Shown here: one piece after another, positions 34,010-44,557 of the stretch
How positions within the stretch are numbered: position 1 is the stretch's first letter
How the letters are laid out: every line of letters begins with the position of its first letter
NCBI GenBank assembly: GCA_014529385.2
Contig: CM043954.1
Coordinates: 91,475,747-91,539,746, forward strand
DNA length: 64,000 nt
Direction: 5' to 3'
Source: Adiantum capillus-veneris
Lineage: Eukaryota; Streptophyta; Polypodiopsida; Polypodiales; Pteridaceae
Notes under the pieces: generated by a model
Databases searched by the model: none
What the model was told of the DNA's origin: nothing
Seen by the model: only the letters and a program-made list of their open reading frames with translations
Translations under genes and position numbers: made by a program

Positions 34010-35025
34010 GCTTGAACTTTGCTTGGGTCAGCTTCAATACCTTTGCCAGAGATTACATGGCCAAGAAGAGTAACCTAGCTTTCACCAATGTGGCATTTCT
34101 CCATGTTGATTTGGCCACCCAAAGCTTGTAACCTAGCTAGACCTTCATAGACTTTCTCCAAATGAAGAGAACGAGAGTTATAGATACAAAAGTCATCAAT
34201 AAAAACACGAATTGATTTGCCAAAGAATGGCTGAAAAACAAATGTTACATAGCATTGAAAAGTGGCTGGAGCATTGGTGAGACCAAAAGGCATAACTCTG
34301 TAAGCAAAACATCCCCACGGTGTGATGAAAGTTGTCTTCTTTTGATCTTCTTCAGTGATGCTAATTTGGAAGTATCCTGAGTAGCCATCACATACTATGT
34401 AGCACTCATGTCCTGCTACTTCATTGAGAATTTCATCTTTAAAAGGGAGAGGAAAATGGTCCCTCTTTGTGGCTGCATTGAGGGGCTTGTAATCAACAAA
34501 AAACCTCCACTTACCATTCTTCTTTGGTGTGACTACCACTGGAGAAACCCACTCCGAGTCTTCAACAGGATAGATGAAACCTAATTCTAACAATTTTCTC
34601 ACCTCCTTGAGAAAGGCCTCTTGTTGAATTACTCCTAGCCGTCTGAGCTTCTGCACTACAGGTTTACTTCCCTCCTTGAGCTTGATTTGATGTTGAACTA
34701 CTGTGATGCCAGTGATTTTATCATAGTCATCAATGAACAATGTGGTAAAATTACTTAGCATCAAAACATAATCTTCACGCTCCTTCCCACACAACTCACT
34801 AGAGAGCATTCGATGTAGCTTACTTGCTTCTACTAGAGGTTGTATACCTGGTGGCTCCCCTTGGTTTGATGATGATGCATTAGGTTGCTCCATCTTCTTA
34901 GGGTCCTTGAGAACGATCCCCATCACCTCAATGCTACTGTCGCTTTCTTCGGTCATTGTCGACTCCTCCTCTGAAGTGGTTGAAGAGTCACTAGAAAACT
35001 CATCCTCGGAGGTTTCTAGATCCAT
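34010..35025 (-). pseudogene. Reverse transcriptase, Tat-like element
   Basis: A 316-aa frame. An acidic/Ser-rich N-terminus is followed by RT motifs: LLELGFIYPVEDSEWVSPVV, WRFFVDYKPLN, YIVCDGYSGYFQI, FAYRVMPFGLTNAPATFQ and the catalytic VFIDDF. A stop after HIGES and a frameshift near 34020 separate it from the RNase H frame. Otherwise well preserved. Confidence 0.9.
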
Positions 35026-35031
35026 GTCGCG

Positions 35032-35676
35032 TTATTGACCTATCTTCATGTCGTAAAGTATTGGCCTCCCTTTTGCATCCTTTATCTGGATTATGCCAGT
35101 GTCCCAATCTTGTTTAGCTTTCATGGCCATAAGCCAAGGCCTCCCAAGAATGATAGGATAGCCCTCCCCTTTATGTGGCATGAAAAAGATGTCCACATCC
35201 ACCTCGGTGTTGAACGCCTTTACCCTAACTGCATTCACAATGCCAACACATTAAACTGTTACATTATTTGCCATTTTGGCTTGGCATGGTGCCGGCCTAC
35301 TCACTTCTAAGCCTAAACGGTGCATCATTCTTTCACTCATGAAACATATTTGTGCGCCACCATTGACGTAGATATTAGAGATGTGTTGCCCTTTGATGTG
35401 AGCATCCATCACCGGTAGTATGTCATCTAGATTCCTCCCAGAGATAGCCCCAGCTATCTTTGGCTTTGGTCGTCTTCTACTAACCATATTTTTCCATTGT
35501 CTCCTCACCCTAAGTGTAAGGTGAAGTAGTTGAGGCCAAGTGATCTTTGGGCCCTGCATAGAGACATCTTGAGCCAAATCATACGGTTTAGAACATTCAC
35601 CCAAAGAGAAATCTTTTATGCCAATTTTACGTCGTGACTTGGATGGCTTTTTGCTAGATTCCCCTTTGGATTTCAT
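35032..35676 (-). pseudogene. Aspartic protease region, Tat-like element
   Basis: Read in two frames (35676-35251 and 35238-35032). The active-site loop reads YVNGGAQICFMS, where DGGA/DSGA is expected, so the catalytic Asp position appears to be Asn. The second half has GYPIILGRPWLM, the ILGR motif. The mutation would abolish protease activity. Confidence 0.82.
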
Positions 35677-35698
35677 CTTTTCTTCCTTATGGGAAGAT

Positions 35699-36837
35699 TC
35701 ACCATGCCCAACGCTTTACCCCCATGGCATCTACTCCTTTAACCTTGGTCTTACCTTTTGCCACTCCCTTGATATCCTCCTCCACTTTCTCCTTTCTTTT
35801 ACCTTCAAGGCTGATAACACTCACCGCCTGGTTGTTGGCTGGTTGTGGAGGTAAGGGTGGAGTGAGAGGTTGTTGTGGTGGAGGGTGTGGTTGAACTGGT
35901 GGTTGTAGAATTTGCACTCGTGGTGCTTGTTGTGGTGCTCTCGGTGGTGGTGGTCTTGCTCTTGGTGGTGAAACTTGGTTTTGCCTTGCTCCTCTATTAA
36001 AATTCTGCCTCCTTGGGAGTGGGCAGTAATACATACCATGGACATTTTCTCCACAATTGTAGCAGTGGTATTCTTGGTTCTGTCTTTGTTGTCCTCTCCC
36101 TTGATGTTGGTTGCGATTGTGTGCATGCCCTTGTTGCACCAATGGACTGAGAGATTCTCAAGCTGGTTGGTGATTCGGTTGAGCAGGTCTTGTTGATCTT
36201 CAATTGGTTCTTGTGGTTGAATCTTCTGGGTGGCTGTTGTAGGTGGTGCTAGAGGTGGTCGGGTCCTAACAACTTCCTCTTCATCGGCATTCCTAGCTTG
36301 TAGGAGCAACTTCTTGTTTTTAAGGCGGGCCACTTCAACTGCTAGCTCATACGTAGCAGGAAACCTTCCCTTCACCTTCTCTTTAAGAGTTGGCCATAAC
36401 CCAACCACAAACCGATCCTTCTTTAGGAAATCAAGTGCCCCCTCATCCTCTCTTAGCAATGCAACCCATCGCCCCCATAGATCTACAAACTTTGACTCGT
36501 ATGATGCGTACTCTAGCATGCTACCTTGCTTCAACTCCGTCAACAATTGCTATAGCTTCTCTGATGTTGTGCCCTCTCCAAAACGCTTGACAAAGGATGC
36601 TCTTAATAAGTCCCACCGTTCCTTGGTTGCTTGTGCCAAGGCATTGTACCATGACATTGCCTCCACCTTCATTAGAAGTGGGAAGATGTGCAAGCGTGAA
36701 GCATCATCATCTCTCCCAGAGATGACACATGCTATTTCCAAGTTGTCTAGAAAATTTGCAGCATCCTCACCCACCTTACCAGTAAAGGTTGGAAATGCTA
36801 CACTTGCCATTGTGAGAGAGAAAATTAACTTGACCAA
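35699..36837 (-). pseudogene. gag with zinc knuckle, Tat-like element
   Basis: 36837-36550 starts MASVAFPTFTGKVGEDAANFLDNLE, the typical gag N-terminus, with MSWYNAL. A stop at 36548 breaks it; frame 36546-35821 continues (ELKQGSMLEYASYESKFVDLW, FVVGLWPTLKEKV). The frame then shifts near 36140 to 36142-35699, where a CCHC knuckle (CYNCGENVHGMYYC) precedes a proline-rich region. Confidence 0.88.
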
Positions 36838-36910
36838 ATCTTTTTTTTTTTCCTTTAAAGATTCAATACATGGGTGCTTGGTAGATGGAAAACATACTAT
36901 ACAACGATGA

Positions 36911-38160
36911 AAATACCTACATCAAAATATACTTCATGGTTAATCATAGGGAGGATAAAGGGTAGAGAAGAGGTGTTTATCTCTTGCAGTCGTTCTATGC
37001 CAAACATGATTGTAATGAGCTACTGATGAAACATTTTGTGGTCCAGGATTACTTTGATTGATTGAATTCATTGTGGTGAGTAAGTTTGGTCCCTTGCAAA
37101 AGGTTGATGCGTTGGATCCATCACATGATAATGCGGAAAGGATCCCTCCTTTGTGGTGGAAGGTTATAGTCGGAGGTGTAGAGCTCTTGGTAGTTGAGGT
37201 CAAATTTGTAGTACCATAGGACAAGGTTGTCTTCGTCTTCTAGCTCTAGGATTGTCCCTCTAGAAATCTCTTGAAAAAACTTGAATCTCTCGCTTTGAGC
37301 AACTTCACTTTCCTGCAAGATAGAGTGCCATCCAGTGCATACATAGGTGTGATGAGGTAGGTGGTGAGTCTTACCACTTGTATTAATCCAAGCTGGATTG
37401 ATACATTGCAAGTTGTAAAGTCGTCATCATAGCCTTGATCCACAAGTAACACTCCTTGAAGGTGGAGGGTCTTGTCTTTTCGCCAAGCAAACCTCGTGTC
37501 AAAGACCTTGTCGATGACAAGCTCCGCCACTTCACGCGGTAGACGACGTAGAATCCATGCTGCTGTCTCTAGTTCCTGGCTCATGAGATGAGAGTGAGGT
37601 ATAAAAAGGATTTACCCTTTTATTTTGAAGACGCGGTGATTTTCGGCGCTGGAATACCCTTGAATCTTTTGGTGCAAGGGAGAGGGAGGGACCACACATT
37701 GGTAGTAGATTCCTCAAGTTGCAAAGGCTTGTTGTGGGAGTAGGTGGAATAGGTGGCAAAGATGGGGGCGTAGGTGTAGAGAAGCCTGGTGCTACTTGAA
37801 AGCCTACCGAAGTAAGAACGCCCGTGCAAATGTCGAGGGAGAAAATGATGGCTTTTTCTTCACTTTGGGCCGCACTCATGTCAGAGGTGTGGTTTTTGGC
37901 AACAATGTGAGCATGATGCGGATTGTGCCTTGCTTTTACGCTTGCGGGGATGATGAGAAATGTAAACAGTTTGAGTAGGAAAAGAGGGTCTTACCACCTC
38001 TTTTATGATAACAATAAAACACCCTGGAAAAAGTGTCTTGATGACTTGCGTCAAGCTTTTTTGAAGCTCCTCCTCTTCGATGGTCCAGTTGGAGAATTCA
38101 AGAAGCCACTCATCCATGAAGAGAAGTAAACATGTCAGTATTGTAAACTGAAGGTTTCAA
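36911..38160 (-). pseudogene. Pre-gag ORF1 and leader, Tat-like element
   Basis: Between the primer-binding site and gag lie about 1.25 kb of overlapping frames: 37879-37532 (Pro/Ser-rich), 37584-37246 (LETAAWILRRLPREVAELV) and 37411-37121 (HSILQESEVAQSERFKFF, LELEDEDNLVLWYYKFDLNY). They read as one protein across one or two frameshifts. Ogre-type elements carry an ORF1 in this place. Its function is not known. Confidence 0.6.
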
Positions 38161-38163
38161 GAG

Positions 38164-38184
38164 CCCTCCTCAGTGGGGGCACCA
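38164..38184 (-). promoter_or_regulatory. Primer-binding site, Tat-like element (putative)
   Basis: On the minus strand TGGTGCCCCCACTGAGG follows the 5' LTR end after two bases. It fits the required TGG start of a tRNA-primed site; the tRNA was not identified. Confidence 0.6.
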
Positions 38185-38186
38185 AA

Positions 38187-40274
38187 TGAGAGGCAGATTT
38201 GCAAGATAGACCCAGTGGCCTCAACACAAGGGCTAACGCATGATGAACTCACCATGAAAGGCAAACAATAGGGGCACCACCTAGCTTGAAATGGGGCTAG
38301 GGTGCAATGACAATACTATACAGCACACCATACACCATGTCACGCAGCTGAACATGTTATAAATTGTGGTATGAGGTGGTAGAGAAAGAAGTGAAGATAG
38401 ATAGTGTGGGTTGTGAATGTAGGTGCGTGGACTACTGTTCACACAAGAGGTGGTGAACCCGCACACCAATACATGCAAATCAAGAACAAAACAACCCTAA
38501 GGTGGGAAACCTGCACACCTCTACATACAGCACAAAAGAAATAAACAACTATGTGACATACTCACAAATCCAGCACAATAGAAAGAATGACATAACGAAA
38601 AGAGTAGATTATTTGTGGGGAGAGATAATGGATAGAGAGGAACAAGAGAGGAAGGAGGAGACCTTTGGTGGAGATGATGTCAAGGAGTGGTGTGAGGGTA
38701 ATCTTCACTCTTCTTGAATGCCGAATCCTCCACTTCAAATTGCACCAAGGCGTAGCGGTTGATTATGATGGAGGTGGAATATGTGTTGATGAGTAGCTTG
38801 TGTGTGGATAACCTCCTTACCATATGGTGTGATGGTGTCTCCCAATGCTCTTTTACATTGACTATCCCTTCTAGTTATAAGAAGTGTGGAGGTATGGTGC
38901 CTACGCCTCAAAATGCTCATAACTTCTAATAACGTAGAGCTTGTGTTGTGGTGAGAGAGTTGTGTTGGTTTGGTGATAGAGACCCCTCCTTATATAAGAA
39001 AAGAGGGGTGGAATTTTCCTATATTTTATTGGGACGTGACCCACACCATGTGACCGTGGGTCGCCATGTCTGATACAATGATGCTTGTGATAGACGTCCA
39101 CATAGAAAAAATAGTAGGGGAAGAGAGAGATAGAGAGGAAAAGAGGGTAGAGGAATGGGGTTTTTACAAGGTATGCTAGTTGTAGCTAGCTTATTTGAGA
39201 GAGGAGAGAGGGTTTTTTTTATAAGAGGTTGTCGAAGGTGGTTTTGTAGTTGGAGAAGATACATCCGCCACTTATAGCGGTAGTGGCTCTATCTTTGGCC
39301 AAGACTTCATTTATTGTGGCTTTGTTTCTCTCACTCATGCCCTAAATTTCAAATCTAGAGTACAAAATATACAATGATTTTGTGTTAACACACAAAATTG
39401 TGATTATGAGGGCGTAGGTGGAGTAAAAGGTGATTACAAAGTTGATGTTGTTGTTTGTAATTGATGAACGTAGGCATGGCCCACCTAATTGGGGCTTCTG
39501 TAACTTGATGCTTCGCTCGGACAAGCCTCCCTTGCGTCGTGTCATTTGTAGTGGTCGTAGTCGAATGCCTTTGCGGTTGTCACAATGGTCATCACTTCAT
39601 TGAAGCCGTTGGCGCGAAGCGCGTATAGACGAGAGCATGTGTATGTGTGCGAATTGATGGTGGATGTAGCTTGACTATTTTGGGCCTATGGCTGATTTGT
39701 GAGAGTGTTTGGCGATGATTACGAGAGCGGGGTGCATGTAGATGGTAAGTTGTGTGTGTGTGTGTATGGCTGAAAAAACAGCAATTTTCAGCTATGGAGA
39801 GCTTGGGAAAGACATGAGAGTGAGAGAGAAGAGTGTGTGTGTGTGCATGTACTCTATGTGTGCTGAAAATTGGCTGTTTTCAGCTTTGTGTGTGGAAGAG
39901 GACAAAGTGGAAAGAGGTGATAATGAGAAGGAGGTCCCCTTTATTTGCTTTTGTAAGAAGGTGGTGGCCATGGTAGTACAAACCATTGAGTGCCCTCTTA
40001 TTTACTAATATAGTTATCAATTATTTTGAAAGTGGAGCCCTTTGAGGAGAAAATAAAAGAGGGAGAAAAATGATTACCAGTGGCTCCACCGGTACTTGAG
40101 GACAAAGGCTCCTTACCATGCAAGATTTTCTGCTTCAGTGAAATCTTTTACTAGAGATTTTTTTAATCTTGATTCTCAAGTGGTCGTTCACACGCCTTGT
40201 GCTTGAGATTATTTTTTATTTTTTAATTTTTTATTGAAGGGGGGGTTTCCATAGAGAGAGGTGGGTTGATTTCA
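38187..40274 (-). repeat. 5' LTR of the Tat-like element
   Basis: 2.09 kb, homologous to 29208-31519. It lacks about 200 bp around the AG microsatellite and much of the TG repeat. Outer end TGAAATC (minus strand), inner end CTCTCA. Confidence 0.9.
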
Positions 40275-40275
40275 A

Positions 40276-41600
40276 ACGTCGGCCCTCAGTAGCATTTATC
40301 GTCATGCCCACCCTGGCCTGGAAAACGGCTTCCATGAAAGAAGGGAAAAACACACCGTTTCTGTAACAATAGTATATTGTCATATCCACCACCGACAACT
40401 TGACCCTGTTTAGCTTTCTCATTTGACAAAATACTTTTGAACCCCCTATTCTGAACAAGGGGCATCATTTCCTCAAGGAAATGGTTAAGCTCTACATGAG
40501 TGGCTTCTACATCATCTTCTCTAGTCAAAGATTGGAATAGCATCTGACGAGAAACTAACATTTGTACTTTTCTAGGACCCCCCTTCTCAATCTTTAAAAT
40601 TGTCTTAACAAGATTGCGTACCTTTTCAAGAGCTGCCTTTCTAGTTCCTCACTGTACATTGTGGTCATGCACTCCCAAATGGATCACCAAACGTGTTTTT
40701 TTTTCTTCTTTGGCATCACATAATAGATCATACACTTGCAAACATTCAGACAAGTGACCGTTCTGTCACAATAGTGACAGATTATTCCAGATTTACCTTT
40801 GCTAGCTGGATAGCCCATGCTGATTTGTCTGTCCAAATGTCCATGAAAGAAGGCATCATTGTATCTCCTTTCATCAAGGTAAAAAGGGCATGCATTCTAC
40901 AACATTGAAGGCTTCCAAGACATAACTCAAACACACAATGCAATCTATGGCCATGTTGGTCGATGCTGTGCGAGACCTAAGGTGGCCGTCATACTTTTGC
41001 TCCATACCGAGCATCCTTTTATTGTTTTGAACTGGAGGAAGCTCAAAACAGACATTGCCATCATAAAAATTTGGGAGCTCATCAACCCTTTTGGGAGGTC
41101 CACAAATCTCTAAAAGTTTAGACAATATGCACGCTTTACCTCTCTCTTTGATCCATGAAATGATGGATGTATCCTGCCTTGTATGCTCCACCCCATCTTG
41201 TGTGTCTTGAAAGGCCTCTATTGACCTGGTTAGTTTTACACTCTCTAAAAAAACTGCATCAGTACGCTCATCAATATCAACATTTAAATGTGATGTAGTC
41301 GACCCTTTGTTACATGGTGTAGCAAGCACAAAAGAATCACTGACTTCTTCACTTGTTTCCAAACCGTTAGCTACATAAACAAAGTCATTTGAATGAAGAA
41401 TGTGGTAAGCAGAGGATAGAGTATGGTCAAGAAGGTAATGTTTTTTATCTTCATGATCCCATCTTGGAAAAACTTTGACGCTAGGCTCTAACCTCCTTGT
41501 TTGAACAACTTCCTGCAAGCTTTCAAACTTAATAGAAGGAGGCAACAAACTTTGAAGAAAATATTCACTAAGCAGAAGCTCTCCATTTCATAATGAGACT
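40276..41600 (-). pseudogene. Transposase-like gene, 5' part
   Basis: 41548-40874 is a 224-aa frame (LPPSIKFESLQ, WIKERGKACILSKLLEICG, GHLRSRTASTNMAIDC). Downstream frames give ICHYCDRTVTCLNVC, HLGVHDHNVQ, GGPRKVQMLVSRQML and FPGQGGHDDKCY, ending at the retrotransposon edge. The next expected residues, FKMSTK, are at 29198 on the other side. The split parts thus form one transposase-like gene interrupted by an 11-kb insertion. Frameshifts are present besides the insertion. Confidence 0.6.
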
Positions 41601-41929
41601 CTCTAATCCATTTGAGCACCATTAATCGTCCATGAAAGCATAGCTATAGTAGTAGCTGTCATGTTAGAGACGAACATGGAGGAATAATACTTGAGGTAAA
41701 TAGAATGATGAATAGAGAAGGAAGAGAATGTGTATAAGGTACAAAAAAAGAGTAAAAGCATGTATCTGCAAGAAGTTAATGCGTTCATTGAAAATTGTTC
41801 TAAGTAGATTTGAAATATTCAGTCTTTAAGATTTGAACAATCATAGCCATTAAGATACATTTGAATCAGCATTTCATCAAATCCATATGTAAATCTTTAG
41901 AGTTGTCAAAATCTTCTCATTAAAAAATA
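41601..41929. other. Spacer upstream of the transposase-like gene
   Basis: A minus-strand frame continues briefly (TINGAQMD near 41605-41640) and may be its N-terminus. Otherwise nothing recognised. Confidence 0.4.
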
Positions 41930-43200
41930 GAAAATAAATATATATAAAATATGCGATGTTTTTAAAATTATATATAGAATAGAATATAGAGTATATATAT
42001 TGTGTAAAGTATAGTTTTATATATCACCAATTCAACACTTCAAAATCAAAATAGACATAGTAAATATACAATATATGGTATTTAAGTATATAGTATATAT
42101 AGTTAAATGCATATTAAATATATATACTAATAAAAATGGGATTTAAGTATATAGTATATAGAACTATACTAAAAGAATATATCTTATTGAAGTATACAAT
42201 ATATTGGTATATTATATACTACACATACTATACGTTTAGTTTATATTTAAACTATAATGATATAAAGTATACTTAATATTACAATTAGGTAATAAAGTTA
42301 TAATTACATATATAATAGTACATACTTGATATATAATAATAGTACATATTATATATAGAGCTATAGTTATAGTTATAATATACTTACTAGCTTTAACTAA
42401 TTATTATCTTATGATATCCTTATTAGCTATTACATAATATACTTATTCCTATAAAATATACTTATAGTTTTAGATATGATTGCTTAATGTAATAGTATGA
42501 ATATTATAACGATAAGGATACCTTTATAAGTATAAATATATAGTTATAGTTATAACACTATTACCTATAGCTATAGTTATATTATATAATTATTTAATAT
42601 AGTATCTTAATTAGACTATGCATATCAGAATTATATTATTAACATTTTAACTATACGTACTATATAATTATATATTATAAACATATATTGTATGCTTATT
42701 ATATATATAATATACTAATTTCTAAATATTATATACTATATTATTACGATATAACCAATACGTTTTATATAATTATATATTATAAATGTACATTGTATGC
42801 TTATTATATGTATCTATAATATAACATACAATATACTAATAAAATATTACTATGTTCGTAGTATATACTTACGTATAACATTATAAGTTATTATATCATA
42901 TTATACCTAGCGTATAATGTATTATGTAATTATATAATACTATCATATATTGTATATACTATTTAACATTATTATCAGATACCAAAATTTTATAACTTAG
43001 ACATATAATGATATACTTACCTAATATACGTATACTATATTTTATACTATATAGTATAAAAGATTTATATATTAATTACTTTATATTAACGTATGTATAC
43101 TATATATTAACTAATAAATATATATTATATTATATACTATATATAACCCGTATTATTACTATATTAAGATATAGTATATTAATATATATGTAGTTTAGTT
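41930..43200. repeat. AT-rich block (about 1.27 kb)
   Basis: Almost only A and T, made of short palindromic words such as TATAGTATAT, ATATAGTTATAG and TAATATACTT. Frames translated here are artefacts. It ends abruptly at about 43200 where GC-rich foldback sequence begins, and a shorter block of the same kind lies at 44196-44440. Confidence 0.85.
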
Positions 43201-43394
43201 AGTTTAGTTTTTGTCCGAGCATAATATGAATTGGCTCTAACTTAGGGTTACCACTTTTTCTTATTGCAGCTTCTCGTCCATCTGCTCGAGTTGGGAGCTC
43301 TTCATCCTCCCTGCGACGTCCTTGGGCCTTCTACACGCGCTTAACACGTACCTTCCCATGCTCTCTAGCACAAATCTAGTCTCACAAGTGCCAC

Positions 43395-43553
43395 CGCTTG
43401 CAGCCTCTGGACAGTCCGCCACAACTCGTTTTTGCGAAAAAAAGGGGGGGGGGGGCAAGCTCCTAATGGATTACGCGCGTAGATGATGCCCCCCCCCCCC
43501 CCCCCCCTTTTTCGCAAAAATGGCGTGTGGCGGACTGTCCAGAGGCTGAAGCG
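43395..43553. repeat. Foldback repeat 1
   Basis: Arms 43395-43455 and 43489-43553 are inverted copies (CCTCTGGACAGTCCGCCAC, then TTTTTGCGAAAAA, then a G or C run). The loop is about 33 nt. A further copy of the arm lies at 43755-43795. Confidence 0.85.
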
Positions 43554-43623
43554 GAAAGCTCCTAATGGATTATCATTCACTTTCTGCGGATAAGATTGCT
43601 AATCTTGAGATTTTACGCTAATT

Positions 43624-44044
43624 ATTGCTCATTATGTTGATAAGCATTTGCTCTCAATCCAAAAAATGCAAAAAAAGGGGCGGGGGGATAGAGCCCCCTC
43701 ATCATCCGCATGCACGCGGATGATGGGGGGGCTCTATCCACCCCTATTTTTTTCGCAAAAACGGGCTATGGTGGTCTGTCCAGAAGCTGCAAGCGGAAAG
43801 CTCCGGATAAGATTGCTAATCCCTTGTTGCGGATAAGATTGCTAATCTTGAGATTTTATATTGATTAATACTCATTATGTTAATAAGCACTGCTCTCAAT
43901 CCAAAAAATGCAAAAAAGGAGGGGATAGAGCCCCCCCATCATCCGCGCGCACGTGGATGATGGGGGGGCTCTATCCCCCCCCCCCCGCCCCCTTTTTTGC
44001 ATTTTTTGGATTGAGAGCAAATGCTCATCAACATAATGAGCAAT
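43624..44044. repeat. Foldback repeat 2 with two internal hairpins
   Basis: The outer arms (43624-43711 and about 43954-44044) are inverted copies that include CTCATTATGTTGATAAGCA, CTCAATCCAAAAAATGC and a GGGGGATAGAGCC end. Two 52-bp hairpins, 43687-43738 and 43924-43975, have near-perfect stems (GATAGAGCCCCC with CATCATCC) and short G/C-rich loops. A direct repeat (about 43586-43709 and 43830-43946) underlies the structure. Confidence 0.88.
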
Positions 44045-44097
44045 AATCAGTGCAATAATCAACATAATCAATATTTTGACTTGAAATCAAGTAGGTT

Positions 44098-44184
44098 TAC
44101 ATACATTATGGGATATGCCATAGAGCTCTGTCTCCCCCCATTTTTTGAACGTTTTGAGTTGTGGTATATCCCATAATGTATGTA
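44098..44184. repeat. 19-bp perfect inverted repeat
   Basis: Arms 44098-44116 and 44166-44184 (TACATACATTATGGGATAT and its exact reverse complement) flank a 49-nt segment with a C run and T run. It may be a terminal repeat of a very short element or the edge of the foldback block. Confidence 0.85.
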
Positions 44185-44195
44185 CACCAAATCGG

Positions 44196-44297
44196 TTTAA
44201 GGCAAATATTGTGTATATGAAATAAAGTACATAATATAATGTATTATTAATAGATTATATATTATGTAATATATATAATATATAGTGTATATACTAG

Positions 44298-44333
<36 letters not shown>

Positions 44334-44440
44334 GGTTTATAATATAATTAGTATACATATAATATAAAGTATGTAGAATACATAGTATATTGTAAATATA
44401 TAGAATAAAAAGTACATAATATATAGAGTATATAGTAAAG
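44196..44440. repeat. AT-rich block, right part
   Basis: TA-rich low-complexity sequence with a pure (TA)n run near 44305-44328. Same character as 41930-43200. Confidence 0.85.
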
Positions 44441-44557
44441 TTGTCTCTTTGCAAAGGAGACTGTGGCAATTTTTTTGTAAATTAAATACCTTGGACTATC
44501 TAATCCTATTTGTATATGTTTTTGAACAATTAAATGTTTGTGTGTTTTATCTATGCA

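Larger units (their letters stand above)
29206..40275 (-). mobile_element. Tat/Ogre-like Ty3/gypsy retrotransposon (about 11.1 kb)
   Basis: Minus-strand element with LTRs at 29208-31519 (3') and 38187-40274 (5'). Internal order from the 5' LTR: a primer-binding site, ORF1, gag with CCHC knuckle, protease, RT, RNase H, a second RNase H, integrase. A second RNase H between the first and integrase is the hallmark of the Tat/Ogre lineage. The LTRs end TG...CA. A 4-bp repeat ACGT lies at 29202-29205 and 40276-40279, a plausible target duplication. Inserted into a minus-strand transposase-like gene. Stops and frameshifts in gag, protease and RT show it is decayed. Confidence 0.9.

Noticed and set aside
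36230-36910. 226-aa frame on the plus strand
   Set aside because: It is the antisense shadow of the Tat-like gag; composition is Ser/Thr-rich as expected for an antisense frame.
43008-43193. Tyr/Ile-rich frame, possible membrane peptide
   Set aside because: Low-complexity AT-rich DNA gives such frames by chance; no start context or conservation is visible.
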